Shown here in pieces: positions 8,267 to 17,462 of a DNA stretch of 52,305 nt; the first letter of the stretch is position 1; each line of letters begins with the position of its first letter. Where the stretch lies: the NCBI GenBank assembly GCA_019313915.1, contig JAFDAJ010000014.1, forward strand, positions 1 through 52,305, given 5' to 3'. Source of the stretch: Deltaproteobacteria bacterium (GTDB lineage: Bacteria; Myxococcota_A; Polyangia; Polyangiales; Houyiibacteriaceae). Position numbers and translations under genes: made by a program. The notes under the pieces were generated by a model. That model saw only the letters and a program-made list of their open reading frames with translations. It made no database searches and was not told the origin of the DNA.

Positions 8267-9588
8267 CCAAGCTCCAGGCTGATGCCTACGACGAGCTGGT
8301 AGTCGTTCTTCTTGATGGGATCCGGATCTGGATCGGGGGGGGTGGCGGCCGGTAGCTGCGCCGGTTCCTCTGTTCGCAGGTAGAGGAAGGCAATGTCGAG
8401 ATCGATGACGCTCGTGAGCTCGATCGCCAAGTCGGCTTTGGCCGTATGGTTGGTGTTGCCAATCGTCGTGACCACCAGGTTGGTGAGCCAGCTGAGGGTG
8501 AGGTCGATGTCGCCGGTGATATCGAAGTCCGCATAGGTGTAAAGCGGGATGAAGACGTCGTTCTGTGGGTTGCCGGTGGTGACCGCGGAGGCGTCCAGGT
8601 AGTCCAAGTACTGATAACCCACGCCCGTCTGGAAATCCCACTTGACGTTCGGGACATCGATGATGTGAATACCGGCGCCTGCTGCAGGCGTGGCTCGAAG
8701 GTGGATGTTCTGGAAACGATCGTTGAATAGCTGACCGAAGAGAGGAACGACGAACCATCGGCTCGAAAGAAACACCTTGAAATCAAGGTCGCCGAGGTGA
8801 CGGTTCACGTTTTGGGTGCCGTCCGAACGGCCGAAGCTCGTATTGTAGCCGAGGTTCAACAACGTCATCCGATCTTCCCGACGAACCCTGAAGTTGATGT
8901 CGTAGGTGAGCTGGTCCGTGTTGCCCTTGTTGAGAGTCAGGCCGAACCGCAGCTTCATCGACCACCAGTCCTTCTCGCGTTCTCCGCCCGCGACGATCGA
9001 CTCGAGCTCGCTGCGAGGATACGTCTCGGTGCCATCGACGGTCTCGACGATGACTTTGTCAGGCGTGATGACCGCTAAGCCGGTGACGGAAATCCGGTCG
9101 TCGAAGACGTACGTGTTGACCACGGGGGAGTGGACGTGGCTGACATCAGCGAAATCGATGTTCTGCATGTCGAGCTTGTCGCTGTCGAACTCGAGATTGT
9201 CGTCGCGCATGCGCTTCATCTCGCCCTTGAGCCATTCGCCCGAAACCATCCGCACCCAGTCGAACGTGTCGCCGAACTCGATGACATAGGTGGCACCGAT
9301 GCCGGCCGCGTCCTGCTCCTCGACCCGCGCCATGCTCGCCTTCACGGCTTCAACGGCCGCCTCGGCGTCCGTGGGCTCGGCAGGAACGCCACCGGGTGCG
9401 GTGAGCAAGGCCGCAACCGTCTCTGCGCCGGTGGCTTTCGCGGGTGCCGCTTCCGACGGTGCGGGCGGCGCCTCTTCTGCGGGAGGCTCTTCGGCCGCCG
9501 CATGCGGGGAGTAAGCGTGCATCAGCGTGAGGGCCAACAAAGTGCCCCATACGACGCTGCAACTGAGGTTGCCCGGCTCTCTCTTCAT
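8263..9588 (-). CDS. DUF481-type outer-membrane beta-barrel protein
   Basis: A 441-residue exported protein. An N-terminal signal peptide (about residues 1-32, ending HAAA) precedes a Pro/Ala/Glu-rich linker to about residue 75. A small domain follows with VIVETVDGTETYPRSELESI, resembling the segment before DUF481 (YdiY, 'salt-induced outer membrane protein') barrels. The rest is alternating beta-strands, beginning with a KLRFGLTLNKGNTDQ block typical of DUF481. A Pro/Asp repeat (PPDPDPDP) sits in a loop near the end. The protein ends in LELG, not the usual aromatic residue. The ligand is unknown. Confidence 0.8.
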   Translation of the reverse strand: MKREPGNLSCSVVWGTLLALTLMHAYSPHAAAEEPPAEEAPPAPSEAAPAKATGAETVAALLTAPGGVPAEPTDAEAAVEAVKASMARVEEQDAAGIGATYVIEFGDTFDWVRMVSGEWLKGEMKRMRDDNLEFDSDKLDMQNIDFADVSHVHSPVVNTYVFDDRISVTGLAVITPDKVIVETVDGTETYPRSELESIVAGGEREKDWWSMKLRFGLTLNKGNTDQLTYDINFRVRREDRMTLLNLGYNTSFGRSDGTQNVNRHLGDLDFKVFLSSRWFVVPLFGQLFNDRFQNIHLRATPAAGAGIHIIDVPNVKWDFQTGVGYQYLDYLDASAVTTGNPQNDVFIPLYTYADFDITGDIDLTLSWLTNLVVTTIGNTNHTAKADLAIELTSVIDLDIAFLYLRTEEPAQLPAATPPDPDPDPIKKNDYQLVVGISLELG

Positions 9589-9715
9589 AAGTGGGCGGCT
9601 TTATAGGCTCGACAGGGGATCCGGTAAAGGGCGGCAGGTGAATTTCTCAGCCTTTGCGCAAGCGGGTGACGTTCGGGCCGCTTTGCGCTAGAAGCGATTG
9701 CTCTCGGGAGGCAAC

Positions 9716-10240
9716 GTGACGAGCAGTAAACTAAGCAAGGGCGATACCCCCGTCGTGGCGATCCTAACCGGCAGCCCGAGCGACCTTCCGGTCGTTCTCA
9801 AGGGCCGCGATGTCCTCGACAGCCTGGACATTCCTAGTGACGTTCGGGTTCTGTCCGCGCATCGCACGCCGCACGAGACCGCAGAATACGTCGCTGCTGC
9901 CGAGAAGCAGGGCGTCGAGGTCTTCATCGCGTGCGCAGGGATGGCGGCCCACCTTGCCGGAGTCGTCGCGGCGCACACAACCCGCCCCGTCATCGGCGTC
10001 CCCATCGCGTCGGGCGCGCTGCAGGGCGTCGACGCTCTGCTCGCTACCGTCCAAATGCCTCCGGGCGTCCCGGTCGCCACTGTCGGCATCGATGGGGCGA
10101 AGAATGCAGCATTCTTGGCCGCGCGTATCGTCGCGCTGACCCACCCCGAAGTCCGCCAGCGGCTCCTCGACCATCTCGAGGAGAGCAAGAAGCGCTACGA
10201 CTCGCCCGATCCGTCGACGCCCGGCCAGGCAGCGACTTGA
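9716..10240 (+). CDS. purE: N5-carboxyaminoimidazole ribonucleotide mutase
   Basis: PurE moves the carboxyl group of N5-CAIR to give CAIR in purine synthesis. Class I marks are SAHRTP with the catalytic His, CAGMAAHLAGVVAAHT, the PVIGVPI block and VQMPPGVPVATVGI. The phosphate-binding loop reads GSPSDLP where most homologues have GSxSD. The GTG at 9716 is chosen as start because GGGAGG sits 5 bp upstream; an in-frame TTG 18 bp earlier has no such site. The protein is then 174 residues, normal for the family. No purK lies beside it. Confidence 0.92.
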   Translation: MTSSKLSKGDTPVVAILTGSPSDLPVVLKGRDVLDSLDIPSDVRVLSAHRTPHETAEYVAAAEKQGVEVFIACAGMAAHLAGVVAAHTTRPVIGVPIASGALQGVDALLATVQMPPGVPVATVGIDGAKNAAFLAARIVALTHPEVRQRLLDHLEESKKRYDSPDPSTPGQAAT

Positions 10241-10282
10241 CGCCTTCAGGCGCCATCCTTATGCGCTCCTAGTCGTCCTTCC

Positions 10283-11455
10283 ATGTCGCTTGGTCGCATC
10301 CTCATCTTCCTCGGTATCATCTCCGGCCTGACGGTCGGCACCCACTACTACCTGTGGGCTCGCCTGATTCGCGACCCGATGTGGCCGTCTCCTTGGCGTC
10401 AGGTCGCGACCGTTGCGCTGATCATGCTCGCGCTGTCGATCCCCGCGTCGATGATGGCCTGGCGCACCTTGCCTCGGAACCTCGCGATCCCGGTCTCTTG
10501 GGTGGGGTACGTCTGGATGGGCTCGATGTTCGTGCTGCTGGTGCTGCTTTGGGGCGGAGAGTTCGCACGCTGGGGCTGGGTCAAGTACGCGGGCTTCGCC
10601 TCGGTCAATGGCGGGCGCCGAGAGTTTCTCGCGCAGCTCCTCGCCGGTGGCGCCGGTACATTCGGGCTCGCCCTCTCGGGCTGGGGCGTCTGGTCGGCGA
10701 TTCGCCCCGTGGAAGTGAAGCGCCTGAGCGTGCGTCTCAAGAAGCTGCCGGAGTCACTTAGCGGGCTGCGCCTGGTGCAGATCACCGACATGCACGTGGG
10801 CCTCACGATAGGACGCGATTTCGTCGAAGATATCGTCCGTAAGGTCAACGCGCTCGAGCCCGACATCGTCGCGATCACGGGCGACCTCATTGATGGTTCG
10901 GTCGAAGACCTCGGCCATGCCGTGGCGCCCCTCGGGGAGATTCGCGCGAAGCTCGGCACCTATTTCGTCACGGGCAATCACGAGTACTACTCGGGGGCGG
11001 ATTCTTGGCTGGCTTTCCTTGGAAGCATCGGAGTCCGCGTTCTACGGAACGAACACGTGGAGTTGACCAAGAACGGGGAGGCAATCCACGTCGCCGGGGT
11101 CGACGACTGGACGGCGCATCAGTTCGGCAATGGTCACGGCGCAGACATGGCGCGCGCCATGGAGGGGCGAGACTCGAGCAAGCCTGTCATCCTCCTGGCA
11201 CACCAACCGGTGCACTTCGACGAAGCGCGCGCGCACGGCGTCGACCTTCAGATTTCGGGACACACCCACGGCGGCCAAATTTTCCCCTTCGGGGTTCTCA
11301 CCCGCCTCGCGCAGCCGTTCGTGTCGGGTCTGCACAGGCGGGGCGACTCGCAGATTTACGTCAGCTCCGGCACTGGGTACTGGGGCCCGCCGATGCGCAT
11401 CGCAGCACCCGCGGAGATCACGCTGATCGAGCTCGATCGAGACGCGGTCGCCTAG
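10283..11455 (+). CDS. Membrane-anchored metallophosphoesterase (YaeI/YkuE-like)
   Basis: A 390-residue calcineurin-like phosphoesterase. About four hydrophobic segments fill residues 5-140, so it is anchored in the inner membrane. The catalytic domain then shows the metal-binding set in order: ITDMHVG, GDLIDG, GNHEYY, LLAHQP and SGHTHGGQIFPFG. This arrangement matches the group containing YaeI and YkuE and related UDP-sugar/lipid phosphohydrolases. The substrate is not deducible. The final TAG lies in a CTAG shared with the stop of the convergent large membrane protein. Confidence 0.88.
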   Translation: MSLGRILIFLGIISGLTVGTHYYLWARLIRDPMWPSPWRQVATVALIMLALSIPASMMAWRTLPRNLAIPVSWVGYVWMGSMFVLLVLLWGGEFARWGWVKYAGFASVNGGRREFLAQLLAGGAGTFGLALSGWGVWSAIRPVEVKRLSVRLKKLPESLSGLRLVQITDMHVGLTIGRDFVEDIVRKVNALEPDIVAITGDLIDGSVEDLGHAVAPLGEIRAKLGTYFVTGNHEYYSGADSWLAFLGSIGVRVLRNEHVELTKNGEAIHVAGVDDWTAHQFGNGHGADMARAMEGRDSSKPVILLAHQPVHFDEARAHGVDLQISGHTHGGQIFPFGVLTRLAQPFVSGLHRRGDSQIYVSSGTGYWGPPMRIAAPAEITLIELDRDAVA

Positions 11456-13488
11456 GGCGCGGGGCAGTGGACATCGATATCGTCGACGATCGCCGCGACC
11501 CATGGGTCGTCACGACTGTCGGGGCGGGCGCTGAGGCGTGCAACATGTGCGGCGGCGGCCGAACGCTCGGATGGCGCTCCCGCGCGAAGCGAGAGCTCGA
11601 GGGCCGCAAGCGAGGTACCCCGCGTCTGGCCCCCGTACACCGCGCGGCCTAACGCCTCTCGGGCCTCGGAGATGTCGCAGGCCGACAGCGCCGCCATCGC
11701 TCGGTAGAGCTCGATGGAGGTGAAGCCGGGAAAACTGCTGGCAGCGACGGAGAGCTGTTCGTACGCCGCCCGCGCCCGGGCTTGCTCGTCATCGTTGCGG
11801 GACTTGCGGATGCCGGCCCGGGCCCCGTCGCGTGCGAGTGGCCGTAAGAGCTCGAGCCCCTCATGCCAGGCGTGTATCGAAGCTGTGTTCAACTGCGAAC
11901 CCAGGCGTGCAACCTCCACGCTCACTGCGATGTCATCGAGGCCCGCATCGAGAAGACGTCCGGTGCGGTACCCCGGGCCTGCGATCTCGAACGGCTGCAG
12001 TCCCGGCGAAGCGTCGCGACGAACGAACAGCGAATGCCCGTCCTCGACGAACGCAAGGGCCCAATCGTTGCGGCTGCTCAGGTACTCGGTTGCGACGATG
12101 TGGTCGGAGCGAGTGTGGTCGATGACGACGGTGTTCACGTCGTACTCGGCGAGTTGCTGCGAGAAGAGCCCAGGATCGGTGAAGCTCTGGGAAACACGCC
12201 GGATCATCTCTGGACCGTAGTAGGGTACCCGGCCGTCGATCAGGAGCTTGCCGCCCGGCGCCGCAAACATCAGGAACCAGCTGTCCTGAATGCTTGCAAC
12301 GATCCGCGGGTGGTCGACCGCTTGCTCGACGACTTCAGCAGACGCCCAGGGGTACTCCCGCTTCGGCTCCCCGAAGCCAAAGCCCAATGCCGGCACCATT
12401 TGCATCATCCAAAGCGCGCTCGACGCAGCCGCAACACCGATGAGGCCGACCACGCTGCGTCGCATCTTGGCGAGACCTGGCAGTTGCGACAGCCCCGCGG
12501 CGATGAAGGGCGCGCAGAACAAGAGCTGATGCGCGACGAACCGCATCGAGCGAAACGCCATGATGCTCAACAGTACGCACAAGACACCGTAGGCGACTCC
12601 GAAGCGGGACTCACGAGTTACCGGCCGCATGGCGGCAAGTACGAAGACCGCGCAAACCATGGGGGCAACGAGCAGCCGAAGGGGATCCTTGGGCGCCCAC
12701 GCTGCCCACTCGACTACGAGCTCGCGATACTCGGGACGAAGCACGTGCGAGACGGCGTCCATCGCGATCGAAAAGCCAAAGGGCGTACAACCGGTCGCGG
12801 CGCCCTGAATCAAGAGCAAACCAATCATCCAGCGAAAAGCGGCGGTTCGAAACGAGAGGGTCGCGAAGATCAAAGTGATCGCCACGCCAAAGAGGTGCGA
12901 CCCGTGGGAGTTGACCCAAACGACATGCGCCAGGCCGAGAGCGCCGAGAATCCAGGCCTTGCGCCGTGACGACAGTCGATCCTCGTAGAGCGCACCAATT
13001 CCAACGAGAAGCACCGCCGGTAGAAGCAGGCCAACGATCTGCGGACGCGTAGTGAATCGAAAACGGGCAACCGGGAGCGCGAGTAAGAGCGTGGTGAACG
13101 TCAGCGGCGCGGCCAGGTCGCCACGATGAGCTAGCCGGCCAGCCAATTTGACGAGTAGGTACCCGAGCGCACCCAGTGCGAGACACTTCAAGAGGATCAA
13201 CGCATTGGCGCCGAAGTGGTCGTAAACCAGCCAGGTTACCCAGTCGTAGGCCCACTCGTAGTTCTTCCAGGGCTGCGGGACCGGTTGCCAGAACGAAAAC
13301 AAGTCGACCTGGGGCACCCGGCCGAGCGCAACGATCTGACGGCCCTGGGCCAGATGGCCGTAGGCGTCGGCGTTGAAGAGCGGAAACAAGCCCGCAAGGA
13401 AGAACGCCAGGGCCGACCCCCACGCGCTCCATGACCCGGTCCCTCTCGGCACGACGGCAGTGTCGGCCCAAGCCCGACGACCGGTCAA
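11452..13488 (-). CDS. Large polytopic membrane protein, GT-C glycosyltransferase-like
   Basis: A 678-residue protein with roughly ten to twelve hydrophobic helices over residues 25-400, followed by a soluble C-terminal part of about 270 residues. Early motifs FNADAYGHLAQGRQIVALG and VPQVDLFSFW resemble the first loop of GT-C glycosyltransferases, where an Asp after TM1 is catalytic. The stretch GGKLLIDGRVPYYGPE plus a following 'drive-by' region (VNTVVID..W.LAFVEDGHSLFVRR) is common in large uncharacterised bacterial membrane proteins of this kind. The C-terminus is alpha-helical and rich in Ala, Arg and Glu. No close functional assignment is possible from sequence alone. Confidence 0.7.
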   Translation of the reverse strand: MTGRRAWADTAVVPRGTGSWSAWGSALAFFLAGLFPLFNADAYGHLAQGRQIVALGRVPQVDLFSFWQPVPQPWKNYEWAYDWVTWLVYDHFGANALILLKCLALGALGYLLVKLAGRLAHRGDLAAPLTFTTLLLALPVARFRFTTRPQIVGLLLPAVLLVGIGALYEDRLSSRRKAWILGALGLAHVVWVNSHGSHLFGVAITLIFATLSFRTAAFRWMIGLLLIQGAATGCTPFGFSIAMDAVSHVLRPEYRELVVEWAAWAPKDPLRLLVAPMVCAVFVLAAMRPVTRESRFGVAYGVLCVLLSIMAFRSMRFVAHQLLFCAPFIAAGLSQLPGLAKMRRSVVGLIGVAAASSALWMMQMVPALGFGFGEPKREYPWASAEVVEQAVDHPRIVASIQDSWFLMFAAPGGKLLIDGRVPYYGPEMIRRVSQSFTDPGLFSQQLAEYDVNTVVIDHTRSDHIVATEYLSSRNDWALAFVEDGHSLFVRRDASPGLQPFEIAGPGYRTGRLLDAGLDDIAVSVEVARLGSQLNTASIHAWHEGLELLRPLARDGARAGIRKSRNDDEQARARAAYEQLSVAASSFPGFTSIELYRAMAALSACDISEAREALGRAVYGGQTRGTSLAALELSLRAGAPSERSAAAAHVARLSARPDSRDDPWVAAIVDDIDVHCPAP

Positions 13489-13501
13489 ACAAGGCGCAGC
13501 G

Positions 13502-14407
13502 CTACAAGAGCGCGCGAAGCGCAGGTTCGAGGGTCGTGTGCTCCCAGCGAAAGCCGTGCGCTTGAAGCAAGGCAGGCGTGACGCGTGATCCTCCGATCAG
13601 CATCTCGTCGGCCATGTCCGCCCCGACGCCGAGTCGCAGCGCGAATTTCGGGACAGGCAGGACGGTGGGCCGTTTGAGCACGCGGCCCAACGTGGCAGTG
13701 AAATCTGCGTTGGTGACCGCCGTGGGGGAAACGAAGTTCACGGGGCCCTCGAGCTCGTCCCGCTCCAGCGCAAAAACCAGCGCCGAGCCCAAGTCCTCCA
13801 GCGTGATCCAACTCATGTACTGACTTCCGTCGCCAATGCGGCCGCCGAGACCGAGCAAGAACGGCAGCTTCATCTTGGCGAGGGCTCCACCGCTCGGTGC
13901 AAGCACGACGCCGATACGTGCATGCACCACTCGAATCCCCGCGTCCCGCGCCGCGGTGGCGGCGGCTTCCCACTCGCCGCACACCGACGCCAGAAAGCCA
14001 GAACCTTGGGCGGCGCTCTCGTCGAGCGTCTCCTCTCCACACGCGCCGTAGTACCCAACCGCCGACGCTGAAACCAACACCCGCGGCTTGGGTGAGAGCT
14101 CGGCAAGAGCACGGGCGATGAGCGCCGTACCACGAACGCGGCTGTCGCGAATCCTCGCCTTCTTCGCGTCCGTCCAGCGCCCGGAGGCGACGTTATCACC
14201 AGCCAGATGAATCGCCGCGGTGATGCCCTGGAGGCCCTCGCTGTCGATCGTCCCCGCGTCTGGATCCCAGCGAACCTCGTCGTCCGCGCTCGGCGCTTGC
14301 CTCACCAGACGAAGAACCTCGAACCCTTGCCGGCGAAGCGTCGGCACGAGCTCTCGGCCCACGAGCCCTGAGGCACCGGTAACCGCGACTTTTCCGCGCT
14401 CCGCCAT
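13502..14407 (-). CDS. TIGR01777-type NAD(P)-dependent epimerase (SDR39U1-like)
   Basis: An extended short-chain dehydrogenase of about 301 residues. The nucleotide-binding motif TGASGLVGRELV is at the N-terminus; VRWDPDAG and AAIHLAGDNVASGRW are characteristic of the TIGR01777 / YfcH / SDR39U1 group. A typical C-terminal DUF1731-like block follows (ADEMLIGGSRVTPALLQAHGF). The ATG at 14407 is chosen because it places the glycine motif at the N-terminus; a longer reading to 14476 adds a low-complexity Arg/Pro stretch and leaves little room for the divergent neighbour. The biochemical role of this group is poorly known; links to cell division or cofactor metabolism have been proposed. Confidence 0.85.
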   Translation of the reverse strand: MAERGKVAVTGASGLVGRELVPTLRRQGFEVLRLVRQAPSADDEVRWDPDAGTIDSEGLQGITAAIHLAGDNVASGRWTDAKKARIRDSRVRGTALIARALAELSPKPRVLVSASAVGYYGACGEETLDESAAQGSGFLASVCGEWEAAATAARDAGIRVVHARIGVVLAPSGGALAKMKLPFLLGLGGRIGDGSQYMSWITLEDLGSALVFALERDELEGPVNFVSPTAVTNADFTATLGRVLKRPTVLPVPKFALRLGVGADMADEMLIGGSRVTPALLQAHGFRWEHTTLEPALRALL

Positions 14408-14494
14408 GGAAGTAGAGCCTGAACCAGGCCGCGGGCGGCGCAACCCGGGTTTTCCACGTGGCGCCAAGGCCAACAATCGCTATGGTCCAGCACT

Positions 14495-15898
14495 TTGCGA
14501 ATCCTTTTCATCGCCCCACAAGCATTCACGTCCACCCGAGACGCCCAGGACGTAGCGACCTTGGCCAAAGTGATGCGTCGCGCCGACCACTCAGTCGACA
14601 TGGTGTCCCCCCTCTACGGGCACATCGACACGGCGAAGCTCGCACTCGCGCGTCGCCTCACCAAGCTCGAGCTGGAGCTCGGTGGCAGGGCCTGGTCGTG
14701 CGAGCTCTACACGGGCCGCACGCCCGATGGCGTAGGCCTGACCTTCATCGGTAATGAGGAGGTCCTGTTGTCTGCAGACTCCCTCACCGGCGAGGGCGAG
14801 CAGCTCGATGCATCGCGGGTCGGTGTGTTCGCAGCAGCAGTGACCGAGCTGATTCGCCAGAACGCGAGCGACTACGACATCGTGCATGCTCACGGCTGGG
14901 CCGCGGCGGCGGCGGTCGCGCGCTTGCGGTCGGAGCTTCCCGATTTGCCCACGGTGCTGACCGTGTATGACGCCTCTCACCAGGGGCGCTTCGATGCGGG
15001 TGACGCGGAGTCGATAGGACTGGGGGACGCCGCCCGCGACGGAGAGGGCGTCAACGTATTAAAAGGCGGTCTACTGGCTGCAGATCGCGTCACCACGCTA
15101 TCCCCCAACTACGCGCACCGCCTACAGCGGCCAGACAACGACGACAGGTTGAGCGAAGTGTTCCGGGAAATCGAACCCAAGACGAGTGGGGTGCGCCACG
15201 GCATCGATCCCGCGCTTTGGAACCCTGCAACCGACGGCAACCTCCCCGCCCGGTTCGATCCGTTCGACATGGAAGGCAAGGACAAATGCAAGGCCGAGCT
15301 GCAACACGACCTGACCTTGCCGGTGCGAAGCGATGTGCCCCTCTTCGCTGCGATCGGTGGCGTGGATGACGCCGGGATGGCCTTGCTCGCGAAGATCGGG
15401 CCTGATTTCTTGCGCAACGACGTGCAGCTCGTGGTGCAACTCGATGGTGACGGCGAGCTCGTCGCCATCTACGAAGAGCTCTGGGACCAATGGCCGGACC
15501 GCATTCAAATTAAGACCGGCGACGACGAGGCATTCCGGCATGCGCTGATCGCAGCGAGCGACTTCGTGGTAGCGCCGGGGCACGATGCACCGTCAGACAA
15601 CATCCAAATGCGAGCTCAACGCTACGGCGCCCTTCCCATCGTGCACCGAGACGGCGGCCTTGCCGATGAAGTGGTCGACTGCGAAGCCTCCTTGAAGACC
15701 GGCTCCGGGATCCTCTTCGACGAACCGACCACTAGGTCGTTGCTCTCCGCCGTGCAGCGCGGGGCGGCGGCGTTCGCCAACAACAAAGCGTTCCGCGAAG
15801 TTCAAAGCAGGGTCATGCGCATCGATCACTCCTGGGAGCGCACGACTCGGCTCTACGAGCGCACATACCGCGAAGCGATCTCAGCGCACGCCGGGTAG
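14495..15898 (+). CDS. Glycogen/starch synthase (GT5)-like protein, active-site motifs degenerate
   Basis: A 467-residue protein with the GT-B fold of GlgA. Family features are the start MRILFIAPQAF, HAHGWAAA (position of the DWHT region), LSPNYAHRL, GIDPALWNP and RYGALPIVHRDGGLADEV. Key catalytic elements differ. The N-terminal KxGGL ADP-glucose loop reads TSTRDAQDV, the RLxxQKG block is absent, and the EPCGLTQ glutamate region reads DAPSDNIQ. It may therefore be a non-catalytic relative or use another donor. The TTG start fits the conserved N-terminus. It overlaps tsaB tail to tail by 18 bp. Confidence 0.72.
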   Translation: MRILFIAPQAFTSTRDAQDVATLAKVMRRADHSVDMVSPLYGHIDTAKLALARRLTKLELELGGRAWSCELYTGRTPDGVGLTFIGNEEVLLSADSLTGEGEQLDASRVGVFAAAVTELIRQNASDYDIVHAHGWAAAAAVARLRSELPDLPTVLTVYDASHQGRFDAGDAESIGLGDAARDGEGVNVLKGGLLAADRVTTLSPNYAHRLQRPDNDDRLSEVFREIEPKTSGVRHGIDPALWNPATDGNLPARFDPFDMEGKDKCKAELQHDLTLPVRSDVPLFAAIGGVDDAGMALLAKIGPDFLRNDVQLVVQLDGDGELVAIYEELWDQWPDRIQIKTGDDEAFRHALIAASDFVVAPGHDAPSDNIQMRAQRYGALPIVHRDGGLADEVVDCEASLKTGSGILFDEPTTRSLLSAVQRGAAAFANNKAFREVQSRVMRIDHSWERTTRLYERTYREAISAHAG

Positions 15899-16582
15899 CT
15901 TCGCGTCGCTAGGACGAAGGTACTCCGGCTCGAGAGAGTCCAAGTCTGCTGGGCCAGTAGTGCGCATGACATACTGCACCTCGGCCACGATGGCATCGGG
16001 CGTCGAGACTTCGAGGTTCATCTGCGCCTCGTCGACCTTCTCGCCAAACACCACTTCGAGCACCGCGGCGTGCGGCCGGACGCCCTCGCCACCCAAGGCC
16101 ACGGGGCGACCCGCTATGGCGTCCCGGACTCGTCCGAAAACGACGGCAGGCGAACCAAAGAGAGCCGGCGCCAACTCTTGGACTCCGCCATCTCCGATCA
16201 GATACGCCGCGGCAAACACGTCCCCTCGATACGCATTCATCACGGGCACCCTCACCAGACCAGCATCGCCTTCGATCGCCCGCGCAAGGACGCGGAGCGA
16301 TCCGACTCCGACGATCGGCAGACCCAAACCGAACGCAAGACCTTTGGCCGTGGCGAGGCCAACGCGCAGACTGGTGAAGCGGCCGGGCCCGATATTCACA
16401 CCGATCAGCGAAAGCTCTTCACGAGCGACGCCCGTTTGAGCCATCGCCGATTCGATGTAACCGAACAGGTTCTCCCCGTGCCGGCCGGCGGACCGCCAGC
16501 GTTTCGACACGATTGAGCCGTCGTCGCGAGCGACGGCGACGGTGCCATTTTCGGTCGCGGTATCGATACAGAGGATCGTCAT
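15881..16582 (-). CDS. tsaB: tRNA threonylcarbamoyladenosine biosynthesis protein TsaB
   Basis: TsaB is the non-catalytic partner of TsaD in making t6A at position 37 of ANN-decoding tRNAs. The 233-residue protein starts with the ASKHA motif LCIDTATENGTVA, and carries RHGENLF (where the catalytic paralogue has metal ligands), the family signature GPGRFTSLRVGLATAKGLA, and PVMNAYRGDVFAA in the middle. Length is normal. It is divergent from lepB. Confidence 0.93.
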   Translation of the reverse strand: MTILCIDTATENGTVAVARDDGSIVSKRWRSAGRHGENLFGYIESAMAQTGVAREELSLIGVNIGPGRFTSLRVGLATAKGLAFGLGLPIVGVGSLRVLARAIEGDAGLVRVPVMNAYRGDVFAAAYLIGDGGVQELAPALFGSPAVVFGRVRDAIAGRPVALGGEGVRPHAAVLEVVFGEKVDEAQMNLEVSTPDAIVAEVQYVMRTTGPADLDSLEPEYLRPSDAKLPGVR

Positions 16583-16669
16583 GGGGTCGCTTGACGCATG
16601 CCTACCCGCAGACTAGCGTCCGCGCCAGCAAAGTGCCCGCCCGCACCGCTTGCCGGTAGTCCTGCACGA

Positions 16670-17404
16670 ATGAGCAAACCACGAGAGAAAGCTGGTCCGA
16701 AAGGGGCGCGCACGGCAAAGAAGAGCGACGGCTGGAAGTCGAATCTGTTGACTATCGGCGGAGCGCTGTTGCTAGCGTTGTTCATCCGCGTGACGCTGTT
16801 CGAAGCCTTTGCCATCGACGGCCCCTCGATGGAACCCACCCTCCTCGATGGGGACCGAGTCGTCGTCGCGAAGTATCGGTTCGGGCTGTTCCTCCCCTTC
16901 ACGGACGAGGCGATTTGGAATTGGGGCGGCCCCGACCCTGGCGACGTGATCATCCTCCATAGCCCCGCCGACAACGAGGACATCGTGAAGCGCGTCATCG
17001 GTGTGGGTGGAGACGAGATCCTCATTCGGGATGGCAAGATCTCTCGCAACGGAGAGGTGCTGCACACGGTCGACACCGGCGAGTGCTCGAGCGAAGAACA
17101 GAAGAGCCTCGATCCCACCTGCAGGGTTTACGAAGAGACACTCGACGGTACGCCGCACCGCATGAGCCACTCGAAGCACGATTTCCCGCTCGACCGGCTG
17201 CCCCTGCGGGTGCCCGAAGGCCACGTCTACGTGCTAGGCGACCACCGCGACAGCTCCAATGACAGTCGCAACCCATTGATCGGCGCAGTTGCGAACTCGC
17301 GCATCAAGGGCAAAACACTGTTTATCTACATGTCCTGGAAAAACACCCGCGCCTCCCTTTGGGAGCGCATCCGCTGGTCCCGAGTAGGCACCAGCGTCAA
17401 CTAG
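16670..17404 (+). CDS. lepB: Signal peptidase I
   Basis: Leader peptidase cleaves signal peptides of secreted proteins at the periplasmic face of the inner membrane. A basic N-terminus precedes one membrane helix (about residues 25-42). The catalytic Ser53 is in GPSMEPTL and the catalytic Lys107 in DIVKRVIGVGGD. The C-terminal box is GHVYVLGDHRDSSNDSR. An insertion with two Cys (GECSSEEQ..DPTC) is present between them, as in proteobacterial forms. The ATG at 16670 is preferred over an in-frame ATG 72 bp upstream, which adds an unlikely Pro/Ala stretch. The stop lies 58 bp before the radical SAM gene start. Confidence 0.93.
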   Translation: MSKPREKAGPKGARTAKKSDGWKSNLLTIGGALLLALFIRVTLFEAFAIDGPSMEPTLLDGDRVVVAKYRFGLFLPFTDEAIWNWGGPDPGDVIILHSPADNEDIVKRVIGVGGDEILIRDGKISRNGEVLHTVDTGECSSEEQKSLDPTCRVYEETLDGTPHRMSHSKHDFPLDRLPLRVPEGHVYVLGDHRDSSNDSRNPLIGAVANSRIKGKTLFIYMSWKNTRASLWERIRWSRVGTSVN

Positions 17405-17462
17405 TGTGCGGATCTTTTTCCTTGTGGTCGGCTTACGTCCTCGTCGCTCCGCTGCGAGGCAC

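Noticed and set aside
17406-17462. GTG start of the radical SAM gene next to the lepB stop
   Set aside because: The added residues (Arg-rich after a hydrophobic run) do not fit the family, and the ATG at 17463 has a GAGG site.
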